From CAJQND01 sp051010055 (lineage in GTDB: Bacteria > Pseudomonadota > Alphaproteobacteria > Rhizobiales > CAJQND01): DNA of 21,205 nt. The stretch lies in contig JBPCVY010000117.1 in assembly GCA_051010055.1 (NCBI GenBank), positions 1 through 21,205 of the forward strand, read 5' to 3'. The notes under the pieces were generated by a model that searched no databases, was not told where the DNA came from, and saw nothing but the letters and a program-made list of their open reading frames with translations. The stretch's first letter is position 1, and each line of letters begins with the position of its first letter. Positions 7,793-14,371 of this stretch are shown piece after piece. The translations under genes and the position numbers were made by a program.

Positions 7793-8572
7793 TCAAGCGC
7801 CCTTAAATTGCGGCGCGCGTTTTTCAAGAAAGGCGTTCACCCCCTCTACGAAATCTGCACTGCGCCCCAGTTCTGATTGCAATTTTGCTTCCAGGCCGAG
7901 TTGGTCGGCAAAAGCATTTTCCGATGCGGTAGCTATTGCTGTTTTTATGGCTGCAAATGCCATAGTTGGCTGATTTGCAAGCTTTTCTGCCATTTCCCGG
8001 GCATGGCTCAAAAGTTTTTCGTCGGAAACCACATCCCAGATAAGCCCCCACTTCTTGGCCCTCTTGGCACTGATTGGTTCGGCCAGCATGGCGAGGCCGG
8101 TGGCCCGGGCGGGCCCGACGGCTTGGGTCAGTGTCCATGTGCCTCCGGCATCTGGAAGCAGCCCGATTTTCGCAAATGCCTGCAAGAAACTGGCAGATTT
8201 AGCGGCAATGACGATATCGCACGCAAGCGCAAAATTCGCTCCGGCCCCGGCAGCCACACCATTCACTGCGCAGATAACCGGAAATGGCGTTCTTTTTACC
8301 CAGGTAATGAGCGGATTGAAATTACTCTCAAGGGTTTCGCCCAAATCAAGATCATCACTCATTTCCACATCGGCCAAATCCTGGCCGGCGCAAAACCCGC
8401 GCCCTGCTCCGGTTACGATCATAGCCCGCGTACCGGTCGCATCGATTTTGGCGCATGCATCACGCAGCTCAGCGTGCATCTGGCTGGTGAAGCTGTTGAG
8501 CTTGTCTGGCCGGTTCAAGGTCAAAACGGCCAACGGGCCATCTTGCTCATAAGTGATGGTTTCGTAGTTCAT
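7793..8572 (-). CDS. Enoyl-CoA hydratase/isomerase family protein, PaaG-like
   Basis: This 259-residue crotonase-fold protein has both oxyanion-hole segments: GRGFCAGQDL (residues 57-66) and NGVAAGAGANF (104-114). The segment KIGLLPDAGGTW (135-146) places an aspartate (D141) at the position used by PaaG-type isomerases, and the general wording of the sequence is closest to 2-(1,2-epoxy-1,2-dihydrophenyl)acetyl-CoA isomerase. However, no paaABCDE, paaZ or paaK genes are nearby, so a phenylacetate role is uncertain and another cis/trans or double-bond isomerase or hydratase activity is possible. The ATG at 8572 lacks a strong Shine-Dalgarno sequence. It abuts the DUF2182 gene with no gap and is divergent from the UbiH-like gene. 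Confidence 0.85.
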   Translation of the reverse strand: MNYETITYEQDGPLAVLTLNRPDKLNSFTSQMHAELRDACAKIDATGTRAMIVTGAGRGFCAGQDLADVEMSDDLDLGETLESNFNPLITWVKRTPFPVICAVNGVAAGAGANFALACDIVIAAKSASFLQAFAKIGLLPDAGGTWTLTQAVGPARATGLAMLAEPISAKRAKKWGLIWDVVSDEKLLSHAREMAEKLANQPTMAFAAIKTAIATASENAFADQLGLEAKLQSELGRSADFVEGVNAFLEKRAPQFKGA

Positions 8573-8661
8573 GAGCGCACCGTAGCAGAACTGTTTGACG
8601 ATACAAGCTGCGGCAAAGCTCGTTCTTGCAATTCAGTTGAGGTACGCTCATAGCTTTAACA

Positions 8662-9864
8662 ATGGTGGCGAAAAGTACATATGATGTTGCGGTTGTAGGC
8701 GGCGGCCCGGCGGGACTTTCCGCAACCTGCCTGATGGCGGAACTGGGCCTAAACGTCATTTGCTGGGCGGGCCCGCCAAGGTCTGATTCACGCACCACCG
8801 CACTGATGCAAGGCTCCATGCGCCTGCTGCAGCATTTGGGTGTGTGGGGCGGATCGAACCTCAAATCTGAATGCGCGCCCTTAAAGACTCTGGAACTGGT
8901 GGACGCCACCGGGCGCATGCCGCGTGCGCCAACGGTTACATTTCAATCAACCGAACTTGGCCCTGAACCTTTCGGCTGGAACATACCAGTTACCCAACTC
9001 ACCGGCGCACTTACAGAATTCTTGCAGAAACTGCCAAATGTCGAGCTTGTTGCGGGCTCGGCTGAAAAGGTGACGCCGTCCAGTGACGGGGTGTCGATTC
9101 AAGGGGAGAAAACGGGCACCGTTTTGGCAAAGCTTGTACTGGCCGCAGACGGACGCAGCTCCATGTGCCGCAAGGCTGCAGGCATATCGGTTTCGAAGTG
9201 GGATTACCCGCAAGTAGCCGTTGTCACTACATTTGAGCATGTCACACCCCACAATGATGTTTCGATTGAGTTCCACCGCAAAGCTGGCCCCCTTACAACG
9301 GTGCCCCTGCCCGGCAACCGGTCCAGCCTTGTTTGGGTTGAAACAAAAGAAGAAGCCGAACGGCTCATAGGCTTGAGCGATGAGCGCTTTTGCAACGAGT
9401 TGACTTTCAAGACCCAGGACAGGCTTGGCCTGATCTCATCGCCCACCCAGCGGGCGCTGTTTCCCATCAGCGGCATGGCAGCGCGCAGGTTTGCGGACAG
9501 GCGGACAGTTCTTATTGGCGAGGCCGGGCATGTCATTCCGCCTATCGGCGCACAGGGGCTCAATATTTCCCTGCGTGATGGCGCCCTTGCTGCGGAGCTT
9601 GCCGCAGATGCCATCAGCGAAAACGAGGATATTGGCGGCCCCGGTATCATGAACACCTATGACCAGCGCCGACGAAAGGATATTTTCCCCCGTCAGGTGG
9701 CGGTCGATTTGCTGAACCGCACTCTCATTTCAGGATTTCTGCCTTTCCAGGGCATGCGCAGCATCGGTCTCACCGCGCTTCAGAATATCGGCCCCCTGCG
9801 GCGGCAAATCATGCGTGAAGGCCTTGCCCCCACCCGGGACTTGCCGAAGGTCATGCAGGGTTAA
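8662..9864 (+). CDS. UbiH/UbiL-type FAD-dependent monooxygenase (probable ubiquinone hydroxylase)
   Basis: This 400-residue protein is a class A flavoprotein monooxygenase of the UbiH/UbiF/COQ6 family. It has the FAD motif VVGGGPAGLS (11-20), SRTTALM (43-49), the mid-sequence AADGRSSMCR, and the second FAD motif GEAGHVIPPIGAQGLN (about 286-301). Alphaproteobacteria use UbiH-family or related UbiL enzymes to hydroxylate the ubiquinone ring, UbiL acting at two positions. This protein most likely has that role, at the membrane surface, but which carbon is hydroxylated cannot be told. The ATG at 8662 is the only sensible start, though without a clear ribosome site. It is divergent from the PaaG-like gene (89 bases) and convergent with the CaiB/BaiF gene (27 AT-rich bases). 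Confidence 0.83.
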   Translation: MVAKSTYDVAVVGGGPAGLSATCLMAELGLNVICWAGPPRSDSRTTALMQGSMRLLQHLGVWGGSNLKSECAPLKTLELVDATGRMPRAPTVTFQSTELGPEPFGWNIPVTQLTGALTEFLQKLPNVELVAGSAEKVTPSSDGVSIQGEKTGTVLAKLVLAADGRSSMCRKAAGISVSKWDYPQVAVVTTFEHVTPHNDVSIEFHRKAGPLTTVPLPGNRSSLVWVETKEEAERLIGLSDERFCNELTFKTQDRLGLISSPTQRALFPISGMAARRFADRRTVLIGEAGHVIPPIGAQGLNISLRDGALAAELAADAISENEDIGGPGIMNTYDQRRRKDIFPRQVAVDLLNRTLISGFLPFQGMRSIGLTALQNIGPLRRQIMREGLAPTRDLPKVMQG

Positions 9865-9891
9865 TTTCGAATTTTAGAATTTCTATTTAAA

Positions 9892-11028
9892 CTATTGTTT
9901 ATTCAGGAATTCATCATTGTGTGCACCCAAATTTGGAGCATGTTTGGCCTCGTTCGCATCCCCGCGGAATTGCCGCGCCACTGACACCATAGTTGCCGGC
10001 ATTTCCTCTCCATCCTCGTTGGTGAGAGTATGCTCGAACAGCCCACGCGCAGCAAAGTGCTGGTCGTTCAGGGCCTCTTCAAGTGTTGCGACAATGGTGC
10101 AGCAGCAGTCTTCGCCATAAAATGCCTGACGCCATTCAGATGACGGTTTGGACGCAATAATCTTGCGCACCTCCTCGATCACCGGTGCAGGATCCTTGAA
10201 ATCATTGTGAAATTTTTCTTCAAGCCCAATGATGCGGCAGAAATTCTCCCAAAATTTCTGCTCAATTGGCCCGGCCGCAACAAACCGGCCATCTTGTGTT
10301 GGATAAATCTGATAGCGCGGCGAGCCGCCTGTAAGCAATTCAGCGCTTGTTTTCGGCCAATTGCCTGTGGCAGCTCCTTGCCCAACTGCCCAGGTCATCA
10401 ACATAAACAAATTGTCGGTCATGCCGATGTCGAGATACGTGCCTTCACCGGTTTTTTCCCGCTGTAGCAATGCCAGCAGAATATTCACAACGGCAGGATA
10501 ACTGCCGCCAGCAAGATCTGCAGCCAAAACCGGAGGAACGGTTGGCCTGTCTGCCTGACCGAGCGACAGGGATAAGAGTCCTGAATCTCCGATATAGTTG
10601 AGATCATGGCCGGCGGCATCCGCTTTTGGGCCGGTTTGGCCATAGCCGGTGATGGAGCAGTAGATAATTTGCGGATTGATGGCGCTGACAGCTTTGTATC
10701 CAAGACCAATGCGCTCCATGACTCCAGGGCGGAATTGCTCCAGCAAAACATCCGCTTCCCGCAGTAACGGTTCCAGCATAGCCAACTGGCGTCGATCCTT
10801 GAGATCGAGGGCAAGGCTCTTCTTACCCCTGTTTAACATCGCGAAATTAACCGAATCCCGGCCCCATTTCGGCTGGTAGTGCCGTAATTCCTCGCCGGAA
10901 CCTGGCCGTTCTATCTTGACGACTTCTGCGCCTGCTTCTGCCAGCATGAGCCCGGCCATAGGTCCGGGCAAAAGGGTTGAAAAATCGAGAACTTTCACAC
11001 CGCTCAATGGTTGGATTTTATTGCTCAT
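9892..11028 (-). CDS. CaiB/BaiF family protein, alpha-methylacyl-CoA racemase-like
   Basis: This 378-residue protein belongs to the type III CoA-transferase/AMACR superfamily: PLSGVKVLDFSTLLPGP at the N-terminus, AGAEVVKIERP (32-42), NRGKKSLALDLK (66-77) and ITGYGQTGP (126-134). Three residues fit the racemase branch: H141 in AGHDLNY, D171 in AADLAGGSY and E256 in GPIEQKFW. Their spacing (30 and 115 residues from the histidine) equals that of H126, D156 and E241 in Mycobacterium tuberculosis MCR as I recall it. A racemase of 2-methylacyl-CoA esters is therefore favoured over a CoA transferase, which would need only the aspartate. The ATG at 11028 follows GGTGAAG; the open frame begins at 11079, but the longer start adds no family sequence. 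It is divergent from the malyl-CoA lyase-type gene across 118 bases. Confidence 0.82.
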   Translation of the reverse strand: MSNKIQPLSGVKVLDFSTLLPGPMAGLMLAEAGAEVVKIERPGSGEELRHYQPKWGRDSVNFAMLNRGKKSLALDLKDRRQLAMLEPLLREADVLLEQFRPGVMERIGLGYKAVSAINPQIIYCSITGYGQTGPKADAAGHDLNYIGDSGLLSLSLGQADRPTVPPVLAADLAGGSYPAVVNILLALLQREKTGEGTYLDIGMTDNLFMLMTWAVGQGAATGNWPKTSAELLTGGSPRYQIYPTQDGRFVAAGPIEQKFWENFCRIIGLEEKFHNDFKDPAPVIEEVRKIIASKPSSEWRQAFYGEDCCCTIVATLEEALNDQHFAARGLFEHTLTNEDGEEMPATMVSVARQFRGDANEAKHAPNLGAHNDEFLNKQ

Positions 11029-11146
11029 TGCGAAATCTTCACCGAATCGTTGGTTAAATCCTAACAGTGCCTGCCCCAAAAGCTTGCATCAAGCCCCGGA
11101 CTGGCTTACTCCCCTGCCCGGAGCAGCTGCAACCAGGGTAAATTCC

Positions 11147-12193
11147 ATGAGATTGCCGTCACAATTTTACAAGCCCCTCGCCATTGGGGCGCCAGAACCG
11201 GTGCGGGAGCTGCCGGTCCGGCTTGAAAGAATGATCCACTTCATGCCGCCCCACATCGAAAAGCTGAGGGCAAAAGTGCCGGATCTGATTGCTCAGGTCG
11301 ATGTGGTGCTGGGTAATCTGGAAGATGCCATACCGATTGAAGATAAAGAAGCAGCCCGCGCCGGCTTTATCGCCATGGCGCAGGAGAACGATTTCGGCAG
11401 CACTGGGCTTTGGACGCGAATTAACTGCCTCAACGGCCCCTGGGCGCTGGATGACATTACTGAGATTGTTACCAAAGTCGGCAACAAGCTCGATGTGATG
11501 ATGCTGCCAAAGGTCGATGGGCCTTGGGATATTCACTATCTCGACCAGCTCTTAGCGCAGCTAGAATCTGCTGCAGGGATAACGAGTCCCATCCTCATTC
11601 ACGCCATTTTGGAAACCGCTGAAGGTGTCAAAAATGTCGAAGAAATAGCCGCTGCCTCGCCGCGCATGCATGGTATGTCGCTTGGCCCGGCAGATCTTGC
11701 CGCCTCACGGGGTATGAAAACCACCCGCGTTGGGGGTGGTCATCCCGGCTACGGCGTTCTGGCCGATGATGCGGAAAACGGCACACCGCGACCATTCTTC
11801 CAGCAAGACCTTTGGCACTACACTGTTGGCAAGATGGTGGATGCGTGCGCTGCCAACCGCATAAAGGCCTTTTATGGCCCCTTTGGTGATTTTTCGGATG
11901 CGCAAGCATGCGAAAGTCAGTTTCGTAACGCTTTCCTTCAAGGATGTGTGGGCGCCTGGTCGCTGCATCCGAGCCAAATCGGCATCGCAAAGCAGGTTTT
12001 CAGTCCGGAACCGGACGAGGTGAAGTTTGCCGTTCGAATACTCGAAGCGATGCCGGATGGCAGTGGAGCAGTAATGATTGACGGCAAAATGCAAGACGAT
12101 GCCACCTGGAAGCAGGCTAAAGTCATTGTGGACCTGGCACGTCTTGTGGCTGAAAAAGACCCAGAATTGGCTGCCGCTTACGGGTTGAAATAG
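11147..12193 (+). CDS. mcl: Malyl-CoA/beta-methylmalyl-CoA/citramalyl-CoA lyase-type enzyme (Chloroflexus MCL-like)
   Basis: This 348-residue protein is an HpcH/HpaI-CitE family CoA-ester lyase. R91, E156 and D183 (in RINCLN, ILETAEG and GPADLAAS) have the same spacing as the substrate- and Mg-binding R76, E141 and D168 of Rhodobacter Mcl1, and D317 matches the C-terminal lid aspartate. Overall wording, for example FYKPLAIGAPEP near the start and DGKMQDDATWKQAKVIVDLA near the end, and the 348-residue length resemble the trifunctional Chloroflexus aurantiacus enzyme as I remember it. That enzyme cleaves malyl-CoA, beta-methylmalyl-CoA and citramalyl-CoA reversibly. Likely reactions therefore link glyoxylate or pyruvate with acetyl-CoA or propionyl-CoA. 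The ATG at 11147 has AGGG upstream; the frame is open further upstream (to 10916), but that part is antisense to the CaiB gene. Confidence 0.85.
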   Translation: MRLPSQFYKPLAIGAPEPVRELPVRLERMIHFMPPHIEKLRAKVPDLIAQVDVVLGNLEDAIPIEDKEAARAGFIAMAQENDFGSTGLWTRINCLNGPWALDDITEIVTKVGNKLDVMMLPKVDGPWDIHYLDQLLAQLESAAGITSPILIHAILETAEGVKNVEEIAAASPRMHGMSLGPADLAASRGMKTTRVGGGHPGYGVLADDAENGTPRPFFQQDLWHYTVGKMVDACAANRIKAFYGPFGDFSDAQACESQFRNAFLQGCVGAWSLHPSQIGIAKQVFSPEPDEVKFAVRILEAMPDGSGAVMIDGKMQDDATWKQAKVIVDLARLVAEKDPELAAAYGLK

Positions 12194-12209
12194 AAATCAA
12201 TATTCATAT

Positions 12210-12237
12210 TTCAATTCGATCGTGAATCGCCGATAAT
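12210..12237 (+). promoter_or_regulatory. Possible promoter upstream of hspQ
   Basis: TTCAAT at 12210-12215 and GATAAT at 12232-12237 are separated by 16 bases, 25 bases before the hspQ ATG. The -10-like element is good, the -35-like element is poor. I see no convincing sigma-32 (heat-shock) promoter in the 68-base gap after the mcl stop. Confidence 0.3.
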
Positions 12238-12261
12238 AACGTGCGTAGTGGAGTAAATAAA

Positions 12262-12600
12262 ATGCAAGTGAACCGGACGGCAAAATTCCGCATCGGTCAA
12301 GTTGTACAGCACCGTCTCTTTTCGTTCCGCGGTGTGATATTCGATGTGGACCCGACATTCTCCAATACGGAAGAATGGTGGCAAGCCATTCCCGAAGAAG
12401 TACGTCCGGCCAAGGATCAACCGTTTTACCATCTGCTGGCGGAAAATGAGGAAACAGAGTACATGGCATATGTGTCGGAGCAAAACCTGCTCCAGGACGA
12501 AACGCGCGAACCTGTCCGCCACCCTGAAGTCATGGAGTATTTTGAGGGCTATGACGCAGACACAGGTGTGTACATTATCCCGCCCGAAGCTGCTAACTAG
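12262..12600 (+). CDS. hspQ: HspQ family heat-shock/hemimethylated DNA-binding-like protein
   Basis: This 112-residue protein matches HspQ (YccV-like): TAKFRIGQVVQHRLFSFRGV near the start, FDVDPTFSNTEEWW, and the conserved core KDQPFYHLLAENEE with YVSEQNL. In E. coli HspQ is a small heat-shock-induced protein that binds hemimethylated oriC DNA in vitro and acts as a specificity factor for Lon protease. The alphaproteobacterial form is usually about this length. The ATG at 12262 is set by GGAG at 12250-12253; a GTG at 12241 in the same frame precedes that site. Its last 50 bases overlap the best start of the following solute-binding protein gene. Confidence 0.92.
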   Translation: MQVNRTAKFRIGQVVQHRLFSFRGVIFDVDPTFSNTEEWWQAIPEEVRPAKDQPFYHLLAENEETEYMAYVSEQNLLQDETREPVRHPEVMEYFEGYDADTGVYIIPPEAAN

Positions 12601-14371
12601 TGCTCTTTTTCTAAGCATTTCTCTTACAACTGGTTCCGCAGATGCTGAATGGCGCCATGCTATTGCCATGCATGGCGATGCTGCAGAACCGCCCGGCTTT
12701 ACCCATTTCCGCCATGTTAACCCCGCAGCGCCCATTGGCGGCACCTTGCGGCTGGCGGTGGGTGGCAGTTTCGATTCCACCAATCCGTTCATTGTCAAAG
12801 GCATACCGGCCAAAGGTCTTCGCGCGTACACGTTCGAAAGCCTTATGGCGCGCGGCCATGACGAGCCGTTTTCACTTTATGGGCTCCTGGCCGAAGCGAT
12901 TGATATGGCCGAAGACCGCAGCTCAATCGCGTTCAGGCTGCGCAAAGAGGCTAAGTTTTCAGACGGAAAACCAGTCACAATTGATGATGTTCTCTTCTCT
13001 TATGAGATCCTGCGCGATCACGGCAAACCCAATTACCGCACCTATTACAGCAAGGTTACCAGGGCCGAAAAACTGGATGAGCGCACCATAAAGTTCCATT
13101 TCGAAGCAGAAGCCGACAGAGAAATGCCGCTTATTATGGGGCTTATGGCAGTCTTGCCCAGGCATGTTTTCGCCGGCAGGAATTTCGAGGCGACAACTCT
13201 CGACAGGCTCATCGGCAGCGGCCCTTATACGATCGAAACCGTAAAGCCCGGCGCTTCTGTCACCTATCGCCGCAACGCAAATTATTGGGGCTGGCACCTG
13301 CCTGTGAACAAGGGCCGGTTTAATTTCGAGCGCATCAAGTACGATTACTTCCGCGATTCAAACAGCGCATTTGAAGCCTTCAAGAAGGGATTGGCCGATT
13401 TGCGCGAAGAACGCGATCCCAAGCGGTGGGCAACGGCCTATGACTTTCCAGCGGTGAAAGACGGCAAGGTCATTTTGGAAAGACTGCCCGTTAATTTACC
13501 TGCAGGCATCAGCGCTTTGGTTTTCAACACGCGGCGCGCGGTATTCGCTGACAAGCGGGTGCGCCAAGCACTCAACCATTTGTTCGATGCCGAATGGATC
13601 AACCATTCCCTCTATAACGATCTTTACGTGCGCACTAGGAGTATCTTCCCGCGGTCTGAACTTGCCGCCTTTCAGGCCCCGGCAAGTCCCTACGAACGCG
13701 AGATTTTGAAGCCTTATTCAGATGCATTGAACCCCGACTTACTAGAAGCCAAACCGTTTTTACCCAAAAGCGATGGCAACGGTCGCAACCGCAAGAACCG
13801 GCGCGTGGCCCATAAGCTTTTAAAAGAGGCTGGTTTTGCGTCCCGTGATGGCAAAATGGTCAATCAGGCGACAGGCGAAAAGCTGGCCTTTGAATTTCTT
13901 GTCGTCTCCCCCCAACAAGAGCGCCTCGCCCTCACCTTTTCCCGGGCAGCGGCCAAATCAGGCATCGATATTTCGGTGAGAAACGTTGATTCCAGCCAGT
14001 ATCAGGCCCGCCGCAACGAATATGACTACGATATGATCCAGACGACGTGGTTTTCATCGCTCTCGCCTGGCAACGAGCAGACTTTCTACTGGTCGCCGCA
14101 AGTGCGCGATCAATCTGGCGCGCGCAACTATATGGGCGCTGAAGAGCCGGCAATCGATGCCATGATCAACGCCCTGCTTGCGGCGCGCTCGCGCGAGCAT
14201 TTTGTGGATGCGGCGCACGCCCTTGACCGTGTCATCATGTCAGGTGCTTACTTCATCCCGCTTTTTCATGCGGAAAATGCGTGGATTGCCCGCTGGAAGC
14301 ATTTAAAGAGGCCAGACACGGTGCCTCTCTACGGCCTTCGCGTGGACAGTTGGTGGATGGAGCAGCAATAG
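12551..14371 (+). CDS. YejA-like extracellular solute-binding protein family 5 (peptide ABC transporter)
   Basis: This protein (about 606 residues from ATG 12551) is a periplasmic SBP_bac_5 lipid-free binding protein. Residues 1-32 read as a signal peptide: basic RPK at 11-13, a hydrophobic stretch LLTSALFLSISL and likely cleavage after A32 (SADA/EW). The mature part shows family wording of the YejA branch: HFRHVNPAAPIGGTL (52-66), and near the C-terminus YDYDMIQTTWF and LSPGNEQTFYW. Such proteins bind oligopeptides or microcin C-like molecules and deliver them to an ABC permease. No permease or ATPase gene is in the window, so it must use partners elsewhere. The start is uncertain: ATG 12551 or GTG 12566, both inside hspQ. 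The next gene begins directly at its stop codon. Confidence 0.85.
   Translation: MTQTQVCTLSRPKLLTSALFLSISLTTGSADAEWRHAIAMHGDAAEPPGFTHFRHVNPAAPIGGTLRLAVGGSFDSTNPFIVKGIPAKGLRAYTFESLMARGHDEPFSLYGLLAEAIDMAEDRSSIAFRLRKEAKFSDGKPVTIDDVLFSYEILRDHGKPNYRTYYSKVTRAEKLDERTIKFHFEAEADREMPLIMGLMAVLPRHVFAGRNFEATTLDRLIGSGPYTIETVKPGASVTYRRNANYWGWHLPVNKGRFNFERIKYDYFRDSNSAFEAFKKGLADLREERDPKRWATAYDFPAVKDGKVILERLPVNLPAGISALVFNTRRAVFADKRVRQALNHLFDAEWINHSLYNDLYVRTRSIFPRSELAAFQAPASPYEREILKPYSDALNPDLLEAKPFLPKSDGNGRNRKNRRVAHKLLKEAGFASRDGKMVNQATGEKLAFEFLVVSPQQERLALTFSRAAAKSGIDISVRNVDSSQYQARRNEYDYDMIQTTWFSSLSPGNEQTFYWSPQVRDQSGARNYMGAEEPAIDAMINALLAARSREHFVDAAHALDRVIMSGAYFIPLFHAENAWIARWKHLKRPDTVPLYGLRVDSWWMEQQ

Noticed and set aside
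7877..8653. A 258-codon plus-strand open frame opposite the PaaG-like gene
   Set aside because: It is Cys/Gly-rich with no recognisable domain, and the opposite strand encodes a clear crotonase-fold enzyme.
7793..9864. A phenylacetate degradation cluster
   Set aside because: Only the isomerase resembles a paa gene; the neighbouring monooxygenase is of the ubiquinone UbiH/UbiL type and no paaABCDE, paaZ or paaK genes are seen.
9865..9891. AT-rich repeats of AATTT between the UbiH-like and CaiB/BaiF genes
   Set aside because: Only 27 bases of low-complexity sequence in a convergent gap, with no stable GC stem, so I do not call a terminator.
10916..11146. Upstream extension of the malyl-CoA lyase frame, adding 77 residues
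   Set aside because: This stretch is antisense to the CaiB/BaiF N-terminus, and the family length of 348 residues is reached from ATG 11147.
9892..12193. Reading the CaiB/BaiF plus lyase pair as the Chloroflexus mct–mcl cluster
   Set aside because: The CaiB/BaiF protein has racemase-type His, Asp and Glu residues and does not resemble Mct as I recall it, and no hydratase gene is present.
12211..12831. A 206-codon minus-strand open frame across hspQ and the binding-protein start
   Set aside because: It covers two plus-strand genes with clear homology and has no coherent protein sequence of its own.
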